Shown here: positions 1 through 7,104 of the stretch, piece by piece
Layout: the number at the start of each line of letters is the position of its first letter
Position numbering within the stretch: position 1 is the stretch's first letter
Source: Allofournierella sp.
Lineage (GTDB): Bacteria > Bacillota > Clostridia > Oscillospirales > Ruminococcaceae
Assembly: GCA_020025635.1 (NCBI GenBank)
Contig: JAHHRU010000001.1
Coordinates: 124,001 to 188,000, forward strand
Direction of reading: 5' to 3'
Length of the DNA stretch: 64,000 nt
Position numbers and translations under genes: made by a program
Notes under the pieces: generated by a model
What the model saw: the letters and a program-made list of their open reading frames with translations, nothing else
Told to the model about the DNA's origin: nothing
Database searches by the model: none

Positions 1-102
1 CGCCATGCAAAACGGGCCATCCGCCTGGGCCATCTCGTGATGGAGGGCAACGACCACACCTACCAGCGGCTGTGCCGCCTTTGGGAGCTGCTCCGCCTGT
101 GA
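1..102 (+). CDS. C-terminal end of an unidentified protein, cut by the window edge
   Basis: An open frame enters from the left edge and ends at a TGA at 100-102, giving about 33 residues rich in Arg, Leu and His. It ends 60 bases before the exporter permease and on the same strand, so it is probably the previous gene of the glycan operon. The fragment is too short to recognise and no function is assigned. Confidence 0.55.
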   Translation, partial: RHAKRAIRLGHLVMEGNDHTYQRLCRLWELLRL

Positions 103-162
103 GCAGGCCTTTGTTTTAAAAAATTCCGACCATCTTCACCGAAAGAAAGGATTGGTGTCATT

Positions 163-1032
163 TTGACCTCGAACGAACAAAACTGGACCACTGTCATCCG
201 GCCCCGCACCGGCTGGATGGACATTGACCTGAAAGAACTCTGGCAGTACCGGGATCTGGTCTTCATGTTTGTGAAGCGCAACTTCACCACCATGTATAAG
301 CAGACCATTCTTGGCCCCTTGTGGATCCTTTTGAACCCGCTGATCACCACCGTGATCTTCACCGTTGTTTTCGGCAGCATTGCAGGCCTTGCCGAAGAAG
401 GGGTGCCCAGCTTTTTGTTTTACATGTCCGGCAACGCCATCTGGTCGCTGTTTTCGGCCTGCATCACCGGCACCGCCAACACCTTTGTTTCCAACTCCGG
501 CCTGTTCGGCAAGGTCTACTTCCCCCGCCTGACCATGCCCATTGCCGAGGTGATGATCTCGTTTGTGAACATGGCCATTCAGATGCTGATGTTTGCAGGC
601 TTCTGGGTCTGGTTTTACTTCTTCGGCCAGGAATACGGCGCTCTTTCCCTGAGCCCCTGGTTCTTTGCCCTGCCGGTGGTTTTGCTGCTGGTGATGCTTC
701 TGGGCCTTGGTGCCGGCATCATCGTTTCCAGCCTGACCACCAAATACCGTGACCTTGCCATTGCGGTGGGCTTCGGCGTTCAGCTGTGGATGTACGCCAC
801 CCCCGTGGTTTACTCCTTCAGCGATATTTCCGCAAAATCTCCCATTCTGGGCACCCTCATCCGCCTGAACCCCATGACCGAGCCGGTCCTTTTGTTCCGC
901 AACGCCCTGCTGGGCTGCGGCACCGTTTCGGCCGGGTGGCTTTTGTACAGCGCCGTGTTTGCTCTGGTTTTGCTGAGCATCGGTGTCATTCTGTTCAGCC
1001 GCGTGGAAAAGACCTTTATGGATACGGTGTGA
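163..1032 (+). CDS. ABC-2 type polysaccharide export permease (Wzm/TagG family)
   Basis: This is a 289-residue membrane protein with about six hydrophobic segments. It has the family signature near residues 45-65, where an Arg/Lys-rich stretch leads into YKQTILGPLWILLNPL. Proteins of this family form the channel of an ABC exporter that moves a lipid-linked polysaccharide, teichoic acid or O-antigen-like chain across the cytoplasmic membrane. No ATG is available at the N-terminus. The start is taken as TTG at 163, with GAAAGAAAGG ending at 150 as a rather distant ribosome binding site. The ATPase partner begins 19 bases after the stop. Whether the cargo is a teichoic acid or a capsule-like polymer cannot be told from this protein; the downstream sugar genes favour a decorated polysaccharide. 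Confidence 0.9.
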   Translation: MTSNEQNWTTVIRPRTGWMDIDLKELWQYRDLVFMFVKRNFTTMYKQTILGPLWILLNPLITTVIFTVVFGSIAGLAEEGVPSFLFYMSGNAIWSLFSACITGTANTFVSNSGLFGKVYFPRLTMPIAEVMISFVNMAIQMLMFAGFWVWFYFFGQEYGALSLSPWFFALPVVLLLVMLLGLGAGIIVSSLTTKYRDLAIAVGFGVQLWMYATPVVYSFSDISAKSPILGTLIRLNPMTEPVLLFRNALLGCGTVSAGWLLYSAVFALVLLSIGVILFSRVEKTFMDTV

Positions 1033-1051
1033 TACGGGAGGAGTTTTGAAA

Positions 1052-2353
1052 ATGTCTTTGGAAAACAACACCGCCCGGGAACCGGTCATTGAGATCGAGG
1101 GCGTTAAAAAGCAGTACAAACTGGGCCAGATCGGCGGCGGCACCCTGACCGCTGACCTGCAAAGCTGGTGGGCACGGGTGCGCGGCAAGGAAGACCCCAA
1201 TCTTCCCATCGGCACCGACAGCCGCCTGTTCGGCAAAACCTTTATGGCCCTGAACGGCATCGACCTGACCGTTTACAAGGGCGAGGCCCTGGGCATCATC
1301 GGCCGCAACGGCGCGGGCAAATCCACCCTTTTGAAGATCCTGAGCCGCATCACCGCCCCCTCTGAGGGTGAGATCCGCATCAAGGGCCGCATCGCCAGCA
1401 TGCTGGAGGTGGGCACCGGCTTCAACGGCGAAATGACCGGCCGTGAAAACATCTACATGAACGGTGCCATTCTGGGCATGACCCGGGCCGAAGTGGATGC
1501 CAAGCTGGACCAGATCATTGAATTTTCCGAGTGTGCTGAATTTATCGACACCCCGGTGAAGCGCTATTCCAGCGGTATGTTCGTGAAGCTGGCCTTTGCC
1601 GTGGCTGCCCATCTGGACAGTGAGATCATGGTGATGGACGAGGTTCTGGCCGTCGGCGATATGAAGTTCCAGCAGAAGTGCCTGGGCAAAATGAGCGATG
1701 TGGCCGGCCAGGAAGGCCGCACCGTTTTGTATGTGAGCCACAACATGAGTACCATCCGCCAGCTGTGCACCCGCTGCATCGTGCTGGATCAGGGCCGTGT
1801 GATCTTTGACGGCAACGTGGAAGATGCCATTGCCATTTACATGGACACCACCGACGTGAACGTGGTGAAATACGAGCTTGCCGATGTGCCCCGCATGAAC
1901 AGCGGCGCCGGCAAGCGCCTGCGTGTGGAGCGCCTGGATTTTGTGGGCAAGGAAAGCAGCGTGTTCGCTGCAGGCGAGCCCCTCCGGGTGCGCATTCAGT
2001 GGCGGGCACTGCATCATTTCGATGCGGTGAATATGAAGCTCAACCTGCATTACCGGGATTCCACCCCCATCGGCATCACCCACCCCATCACGCTGGGTGC
2101 GGCCGACCCGGGCAAGCTTTACACCACCGAATTCGAGTTTGATTCCTCCATTCTGGCCGAGGGTCAGTACTTCTTCTATCTGGACGTGTTCGAGCGTGAG
2201 CTTGCCAGCGCCGTGTGCCTGGACAAGCCCGCCAAGGAATTCGCCTTTGAGATCACCAATGTGGACCGTGCCTTCCCCGAATGGTCCAGCGGCTGGGGCC
2301 GCATCCACTTCCCGCCGGTGAAGCTGCTTTCCAGCGAAGGCTCTGCCGAATGA
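1052..2353 (+). CDS. ABC transporter ATPase for polysaccharide export (Wzt/TagH family)
   Basis: The protein has 433 residues. The N-terminal half is an ABC ATPase with Walker A (GRNGAGKST), a signature of the form YSSGM, and Walker B (MVMDEVLAVGD). The C-terminal ~160 residues form a beta-rich domain of the Wzt carbohydrate-binding type, which in O-antigen exporters recognises the end of the mature chain. It would power export together with the permease upstream. An in-frame extension reaches back to 983, but the start is placed at ATG 1052 because GGGAGGAG lies at 1036-1043. The stop overlaps the next start (ATGA), suggesting translational coupling with the glycosyltransferase. A Wzt-type tail suggests recognition of a particular terminal modification, possibly the ulosonic acid predicted from the genes that follow (inference). 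Confidence 0.93.
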   Translation: MSLENNTAREPVIEIEGVKKQYKLGQIGGGTLTADLQSWWARVRGKEDPNLPIGTDSRLFGKTFMALNGIDLTVYKGEALGIIGRNGAGKSTLLKILSRITAPSEGEIRIKGRIASMLEVGTGFNGEMTGRENIYMNGAILGMTRAEVDAKLDQIIEFSECAEFIDTPVKRYSSGMFVKLAFAVAAHLDSEIMVMDEVLAVGDMKFQQKCLGKMSDVAGQEGRTVLYVSHNMSTIRQLCTRCIVLDQGRVIFDGNVEDAIAIYMDTTDVNVVKYELADVPRMNSGAGKRLRVERLDFVGKESSVFAAGEPLRVRIQWRALHHFDAVNMKLNLHYRDSTPIGITHPITLGAADPGKLYTTEFEFDSSILAEGQYFFYLDVFERELASAVCLDKPAKEFAFEITNVDRAFPEWSSGWGRIHFPPVKLLSSEGSAE

Positions 2354-3360
2354 GCGGTGCAAAACAGCGTGCCCTTGCCATCTGCCACACTCCCTATCAG
2401 GTTCTGGTGGAGCTGGTGCGGGCCCTCAGGGAAAATGCACCCACGGATTTTCTGCTCAGCGCCGTCGTGCCGGATGCTGTTTCTTTGAGCAGGCGCCTTG
2501 CCGCAGCCGGTTTTTCGGCACAGGTATTCGATGAGGATGCCTGCGGCAATGCCATCCAGCCGGGGCTTGTGCGCACCCTGCTTTTTCAAAAGCTTTTGGG
2601 CCGGCGCAATGTGGAAAAATATTACGGCTTCACCCTTTGCAAAAACCGGTACAGCCGGGTATACATCCACAACGACTGGAGCGTTCTGGGCCGGTATCTG
2701 CAGGACAAAAACATCCCCTACATCCTGTGCGAGGATACCTTTGCCAGCACCTGCCACCCGGATCATCCCCTGATCGACCGCCAGCGGGCACAGCCCCATT
2801 TCCGGCTGCTGCAAAAGCTGGGCAAAGGCTACCTTTACTGGGGCGACTGGAAGGGCGTTTGCGCCGTGGAAACCGAGGACCGTGCCCGCTGCGGCCTTAC
2901 CCGGATGCCCATTGCCGAGCATTCCAAGGCTGCCCTGTTTGCCACTCTCACGCCCGGCCAGAAGGAAACCGTCCTGCGTGTCTTTCTCACCGACCCTCTG
3001 CCCCAGAAGGCAGACGGGGCTGTGATCTTTATGCCCCGGGATTTTGTATCCGAAAACCTTTGCACCCAGGCCGAGCAGGCTGCCCTTTACCAAGCCGCCG
3101 CCCGGCGCTTTTGCACCGGCGGGCCGCTTTTCATCAAGGCACACCCCCGGGACGAAACCGATTATTCCCGGCTTTTCCCCGGTGCGGTCATCTTGCAGCG
3201 CACCATGCCCAGCGAGGTGCTCAATTTCTGCCTTCCCTTCCGCTTTGCCCGCGCCGTGACCATCGAGTCCACCGTGCTGGGCAGCTTTCAGGTGGCAGAT
3301 GAAAAAATCACCCTGACCCTGGCTCAGGCCCGGGCCCTGATCGAACCGGGCGGCCGGTAA
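2350..3360 (+). CDS. Glycosyltransferase, GT52 (sialyltransferase/LOS) like
   Basis: The protein has 336 residues. It starts with the ICHTPYQVLVEL type of N-terminus typical of GT52 and polysialyltransferase-like enzymes. Near the C-terminus it has FIKAHPRDETDYS, followed by MPSEVLNF; the HP motif in these folds binds the CMP-sugar phosphate. The family transfers sialic acid or related sugars from CMP donors to glycan ends. Start ATG 2350 overlaps the stop of the ATPase. A cytidylyltransferase follows 41 bases downstream, which fits a CMP-sugar donor. The family call rests on recognising short motifs, and PF07388-type polysialyltransferase is an alternative. Acceptor and exact donor are unknown. 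Confidence 0.65.
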   Translation: MSGAKQRALAICHTPYQVLVELVRALRENAPTDFLLSAVVPDAVSLSRRLAAAGFSAQVFDEDACGNAIQPGLVRTLLFQKLLGRRNVEKYYGFTLCKNRYSRVYIHNDWSVLGRYLQDKNIPYILCEDTFASTCHPDHPLIDRQRAQPHFRLLQKLGKGYLYWGDWKGVCAVETEDRARCGLTRMPIAEHSKAALFATLTPGQKETVLRVFLTDPLPQKADGAVIFMPRDFVSENLCTQAEQAALYQAAARRFCTGGPLFIKAHPRDETDYSRLFPGAVILQRTMPSEVLNFCLPFRFARAVTIESTVLGSFQVADEKITLTLAQARALIEPGGR

Positions 3361-3401
3361 AACCGTGCCGCCGGCGCTTCTTTTACAGGAGGTATTTCAG
3401 C

Positions 3402-4136
3402 ATGAAGATCTTAGGTGTCATTCCCGCCCGCTACCAGTCCAGCCGGCTGCCGGGCAAGCCCCTGGCCGACATTTTGGGCAAGCCCATGATCTGGTGGGTC
3501 TACCGGGCCGCCAAAAAATGCCCGCTGCTGGATGATCTGGTCATTGCAACCGATGATGAGCGCATCCTGAAGGTGTGCGAGGATTACGGCATGAAGGCCG
3601 TTATGACCAGCCGGGATCACGACACCCCCACCGCCCGCATCCATGAGGTGAGCTGCCTTCTGGAGGCGGACCTCTATTTGCAGATCATGGGCGACGAGCC
3701 CCTCATCGACCCCCGGGCCTTTGAGCTGATCCTGCCCAAAGAGCTGCCGCAGGACCCTTACTATGTGGCCGGCGTTACCAATATTATGGAGCGCCCCTCC
3801 GACGTGGTGGATTTTTCCAACCAGAAGGTGGTCTGCAACAAAAACCGGGATATCCTGATGATCTCCCGCAGCCCCATCCCCTATCCCAGAGGAACGGCTG
3901 ATTTCGATTATGAAAAGATCACCGGCATCCAGCTGTTCTCCAAAAAGGCGCTGGATTTTTACGCCGAAACCCCCAAGAGCGCACTGGAAGTGGCCGAAGA
4001 AAACGACCTGATGCGCTTTATTGAAAACGGGCACACGGTGCACGCCGTGGTCTCCCCCTACAAAACCGTATCGGTGGACACCCCCAAGGACATCGGCATT
4101 GTTACCGAGATCCTCACTGCACGGGGTGAAAACTGA
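3402..4136 (+). CDS. CMP-sugar synthetase, KdsB-like (3-deoxy-ulosonate cytidylyltransferase family)
   Basis: The 244-residue protein begins with the near-perfect CTP-binding P-loop of KdsB (VIPARYQSSRLPGKPL, residues 6-21), and also has ATDDERI and MGDEPLI. Enzymes of the family activate a 3-deoxy-2-ulosonic acid with CTP to give the CMP-sugar. Two sugar-side motifs differ from classic KdsB: the usual SGT(D/E)R is TPTAR here, and NVQGDEP is LQIMGDEP, so the substrate may not be Kdo itself. The ribosome binding site is AGGAGG at 3387-3392. The gene lies between a GT52-like transferase and an aldolase/phosphatase set, which fits production of a CMP-ulosonic acid for surface glycan. Confidence 0.85.
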   Translation: MKILGVIPARYQSSRLPGKPLADILGKPMIWWVYRAAKKCPLLDDLVIATDDERILKVCEDYGMKAVMTSRDHDTPTARIHEVSCLLEADLYLQIMGDEPLIDPRAFELILPKELPQDPYYVAGVTNIMERPSDVVDFSNQKVVCNKNRDILMISRSPIPYPRGTADFDYEKITGIQLFSKKALDFYAETPKSALEVAEENDLMRFIENGHTVHAVVSPYKTVSVDTPKDIGIVTEILTARGEN

Positions 4137-4208
4137 GCTTTCCCGCTTTAGAAACCTGTAAATTTATGGGCGCTCTGCCCCTGCTGACAGGCAGAAAGGA
4201 GGCATTCT

Positions 4209-5765
4209 ATGCCAAACATCCGTCTTTTGGACTGCACTCTTCGAGATGGCGGTTACATCAACGACTGGGACTTCGGCTTTGAGCCGGTCCGTGACATTGT
4301 GGACAGTCTGGTGCGTGCCAATGTGGAGATCGTTGAGGTCGGTTTTCTGCGCAATGTGGACTACGACCCCGACCGCACGCGCTGGAACACCATCAAAGAG
4401 CTGAAATCGGTGCTCCCCGCTGACCGGGGCAATACCATGATCTCTGCCATGGCCCTGCACAACTTTTACGACATTGACAAGCTGGAGCCCTGGGACGGCA
4501 CCGGCGTGGACCTGATCCGGGTGACCTTCCACGATTATGACATCGAGGAAGGCCTGGAATTCTGCCGCAAGGCCCAGGAAAAGGGCTACAAGATCAGCTG
4601 CAACCCCATCAACATCATGGGCTATTCCGACCAGGGCGTGCTCTGGCTGGTGGAGCAGGTGAACAAGCTGCACCCTTATGCCTTTTCCATTGTGGACACC
4701 TTCGGCAGCATGCGCGGGCCGGATCTGGACCGCATCGTGAGCCTGGTGGACAACAACCTGGCCAAGGATATCGTGCTGGGCCTGCACCTGCACGAGAACA
4801 TGGCCCTTTCCTTCAGCCTTGCCCAGCGCTTTCTGGACCGGCACCTGGTCGGCCGTGATGTGATCGTGGATGCCAGCCTTCAGGGCATGGGCCGCACCCC
4901 CGGAAACCTGTGCATCGAGCTGATCGCCGACCACCTGAACCTTTTCTTTGACAAGCACTATGACATCGACCGGATGCTGGATGCCATTCAGGATCACATC
5001 CAGCCCATCCGTGAAAAGGAGCCCTGGGGCTATTCTCCGCCCTACTTCCTGTCGGCCCGGTACAACCTGCACCGGAACTATGCCGAGCATTATCTGGACA
5101 AGGGCGACCTTTCCAACCGGGACATCAACCACCTTCTCAGCCGCATTGTGCCCGAGAAAAAGACCGCCTTTGACCCGGCCTATGCCGATGAGCTTTACGC
5201 CGCATACAAGGATCACCGCATCGATGATTCCGCCGCCCGGGCCGAATTGAAAAAGGCCGTTGCCGGCCGCCCGGTGCTCTGCCTTGCCCCCGGCCCCAAT
5301 CTGGACAGCCACCGGGATGAGATCGCGGCCTTCATCCAAGAAAACAAGCCGGTGGTCTTTTCGGCAAACTTTGTGCCCGCCGGTTTTGCACCGGATTTCT
5401 ATTTCTTTTCCAGCGGCAAGCGCTTTGAAAAGCTGCATGAGGACAGCCTCGCTGCCGGCAGGGTGATCGCCACCTCCAACCTGGAGGGCGATGCCCATTA
5501 TCATCTGGACTACAACAGCCTGGCCGGGGCCTTTGACATGGGCTCCAACAGCCTGATTTTGCTGCTGCGCCTGCTTTCTCAGCTGGGAGCCGGCCCGGTT
5601 GCCCTTGCCGGTGCCGACGGCTATGAGCCCGGCCAAAGCAACTACTGCGACCCCCGCATGAAGAACCACACCCCCCGGGGCAGCGATTACAACGCAGCAA
5701 TGGCACGGGCCATTGCTTCTCAGGGGCTGGAAGTCTGCTTCCTCACCCCCAGCCACTATGAATAA
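4209..5765 (+). CDS. DRE-TIM pyruvate-type aldolase fused to a MAF/GT42-like C-terminal domain
   Basis: The protein has 518 residues and two domains. Residues 1 to ~280 look like a 4-hydroxy-2-oxovalerate aldolase/HMG-CoA lyase-type TIM barrel: CTLRDGGY (9-16) gives the catalytic Arg and metal Asp, GLHLHEN (191-197) gives the metal His pair, and GMGRTPGN (226-233) matches the family glycine loop. Such enzymes join or split pyruvate and an aldehyde. Residues ~352-518 carry LAPGPNLD (359-366), DMGSNS (443-448) and LAGADGYEPG (466-475), resembling the Rossmann-like fold shared by MptE/MAF proteins and GT42 sialyltransferases. The start is ATG 4209 after GAAAGGAGG. KdsB-like and KdsC-like genes flank it, so it may make the ulosonic acid skeleton. 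The aldolase fold is clear; the substrate and the C-terminal role are inferred. Confidence 0.75.
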   Translation: MPNIRLLDCTLRDGGYINDWDFGFEPVRDIVDSLVRANVEIVEVGFLRNVDYDPDRTRWNTIKELKSVLPADRGNTMISAMALHNFYDIDKLEPWDGTGVDLIRVTFHDYDIEEGLEFCRKAQEKGYKISCNPINIMGYSDQGVLWLVEQVNKLHPYAFSIVDTFGSMRGPDLDRIVSLVDNNLAKDIVLGLHLHENMALSFSLAQRFLDRHLVGRDVIVDASLQGMGRTPGNLCIELIADHLNLFFDKHYDIDRMLDAIQDHIQPIREKEPWGYSPPYFLSARYNLHRNYAEHYLDKGDLSNRDINHLLSRIVPEKKTAFDPAYADELYAAYKDHRIDDSAARAELKKAVAGRPVLCLAPGPNLDSHRDEIAAFIQENKPVVFSANFVPAGFAPDFYFFSSGKRFEKLHEDSLAAGRVIATSNLEGDAHYHLDYNSLAGAFDMGSNSLILLLRLLSQLGAGPVALAGADGYEPGQSNYCDPRMKNHTPRGSDYNAAMARAIASQGLEVCFLTPSHYE

Positions 5766-5774
5766 GGAGCGCTC

Positions 5775-6284
5775 ATGGATATCAAACTTTTAGTACTGGA
5801 TGTGGACGGTACCCTTACCGACGGGGGGCTGTATCTGGATTCCACCGGGAACGAAACCAAGAAATTCACCGTCAAGGACGGTGCCGCCCTCACCCTGGCC
5901 CGGGCTGCCGGCATTCAGGTGATGATCCTCACCGGCCGTGAAAGCGAGCCGGTACGCCGCCGGGCTGCCGAACTGCATCTGGACTATGTGATCCAGGGCT
6001 GCGCCGACAAAGGAACCCGTCTGCGGGACTTTATGGCCGAAAAAGGCTTTACCCGCCAGCAGGTGGCCTATGTGGGCGATGACTGGAACGACCTGGCTGC
6101 CATGAGCCTTTGCGGCTTTGTGGCCTGCCCGGCCAATTCGGCAAAGGAAGTGATCGCCCGGGCCGATTATGTCTGCCCCCAAAAGGGCGGCGAGGGCGCT
6201 GTTCGGGGTGCGGTGGAGCGCATCCTGCAGGCGGCCGGGGTGTTTGACGAGGTCCTTTCCCGGGTATATCCTGCGGAGGTATAA
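5775..6284 (+). CDS. HAD phosphatase, KdsC-like (3-deoxy-ulosonate phosphate phosphatase)
   Basis: The 169-residue protein has the type C0 HAD core without a cap domain. The nucleophile and acid are D9 and D11 in LVLDVDGTLTDGG, motif II is ILTGRES, and motif III/IV is VGDDWNDL (100-107). It matches KdsC and the related KDN-9-phosphate phosphatase over its full length. KdsC removes the terminal phosphate of Kdo-8-phosphate before CMP activation. The start is ATG 5775, nine bases after the aldolase stop, with AAGGAG in front. It ends two bases before the AraD-like gene. In this operon it probably dephosphorylates the aldolase product (inference). Confidence 0.85.
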   Translation: MDIKLLVLDVDGTLTDGGLYLDSTGNETKKFTVKDGAALTLARAAGIQVMILTGRESEPVRRRAAELHLDYVIQGCADKGTRLRDFMAEKGFTRQQVAYVGDDWNDLAAMSLCGFVACPANSAKEVIARADYVCPQKGGEGAVRGAVERILQAAGVFDEVLSRVYPAEV

Positions 6285-6286
6285 AA

Positions 6287-6970
6287 ATGTACGAAGCTTT
6301 GAAACAGGCCGCCTATGAAGCCAACCTGAAACTGCCCGCCGCAAAGCTCTGCCTTGCAACCTGGGGCAACGCCAGCCAGGCAGACCGGCAGGCCGGTGTG
6401 ATGGCCATCAAGCCCTCCGGGGTGGATTATGCCGCCATGAAGCCGGAGGATATGGTGATCGTGAGCCTTTCCACCGGTGAGGTGCTGGAGGGCGGGCTGC
6501 GCCCTTCTTCCGACACCGACACCCATCTTGAGCTTTACCGCGCGTTTCCCAACATCGGCGGTGTGGTGCACACCCACAGCCGATGGGCCACCATTTTTGC
6601 CCAGGCCGGCCGGGATATCCCCGCCCTGGGCACCACCCACGCCGATACCTTCTATGGCCCGGTGCCCTGTGCCCCGGCGCTCACCGAAGAGCAGATAAAC
6701 TCTGCCTATGAAACCAACACCGGCCTTGTGCTGGCCGCCTGCTGCAAAGAACATTACGAAAGCATTCCCGCCGGCCTTGTGAAATGCCACGGCCCCTTTA
6801 CCTGGGGAGCCAGTGCCGACAAGGCTTTGGAAAACGCCATCATCCTGGAAGAGGTTGCCATGATGGCCTGGCACAGCATCCAGCTGGGCGCTGTGCCGGT
6901 GGATGATTTTCTGCTGGACAAGCACTATTTCCGCAAGCACGGACCCGGTGCTTACTACGGCCAGAAGTAA
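6287..6970 (+). CDS. L-ribulose-5-phosphate 4-epimerase family (AraD/class II aldolase)
   Basis: The protein has 227 residues and aligns with E. coli AraD almost end to end. The zinc ligands are H95 and H97 in HTHSR, with the third in KCHGPF (H168). The catalytic acids D76 (PSSDTDTH) and D120 (TTHAD) fall at the same numbers as in AraD, and the terminal AYYGQ supplies the catalytic Tyr. AraD interconverts L-ribulose-5-phosphate and D-xylulose-5-phosphate by a retro-aldol step. No arabinose catabolic genes are nearby. It is the last gene of the sugar-synthesis set, with GCGGAGG in front, so it may prepare a pentose phosphate used as acceptor by the aldolase. That role is inference; the family is clear. 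Confidence 0.85.
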   Translation: MYEALKQAAYEANLKLPAAKLCLATWGNASQADRQAGVMAIKPSGVDYAAMKPEDMVIVSLSTGEVLEGGLRPSSDTDTHLELYRAFPNIGGVVHTHSRWATIFAQAGRDIPALGTTHADTFYGPVPCAPALTEEQINSAYETNTGLVLAACCKEHYESIPAGLVKCHGPFTWGASADKALENAIILEEVAMMAWHSIQLGAVPVDDFLLDKHYFRKHGPGAYYGQK

Positions 6971-6978
6971 ACTTTTGG

Positions 6979-6984
6979 TATAAT
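6979..6984 (+). promoter_or_regulatory. Possible -10 element (TATAAT) before the DUF2142 gene
   Basis: A TATAAT lies nine bases after the end of the AraD-like gene, in an AT-rich stretch unlike the coding DNA around it. No good -35 box is seen 16-18 bases upstream, so this is a weak promoter candidate for the second glycan block. Confidence 0.35.
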
Positions 6985-7030
6985 TCTTTATATTTTCGAC
7001 ACCATGTATCACAAAAAGCAGTGGTTTTTG

Positions 7031-7060
7031 CTGCCAGGAACCGATTTTCGGGCCTGGCAG
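7031..7060 (+). terminator. Hairpin between the two glycan blocks
   Basis: CTGCCAGG pairs with CCTGGCAG, with a small inner CCGA/TCGG stem. No direct U-tract follows; the first T-run (GTTTTC) comes about 11 bases later. It could be a weak terminator of the first operon or a leader hairpin of the next gene. Confidence 0.35.
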
Positions 7061-7104
7061 CACCCAGCCGGGTTTTCTGTTCCGCTGCGCAAAGGATTGT
7101 CAAA

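Noticed and set aside
163..2353. Firm naming of the exporter as TagG/TagH (teichoic acid)
   Set aside because: Family motifs do not separate TagGH from Wzm/Wzt, and the ATPase tail is more like Wzt. No teichoic acid polymerase is visible in the window.
4164..5756. A 530-codon open frame antisense to the aldolase
   Set aside because: No recognisable motif, no ribosome binding site, and full overlap with a well-supported gene.
3402..6284. KdsB and KdsC homologues as evidence for a Gram-negative host
   Set aside because: No lipid A or KdsA gene is present, and the rest of the window has Firmicute gene orders, AddAB, TrmFO and SCIFF.
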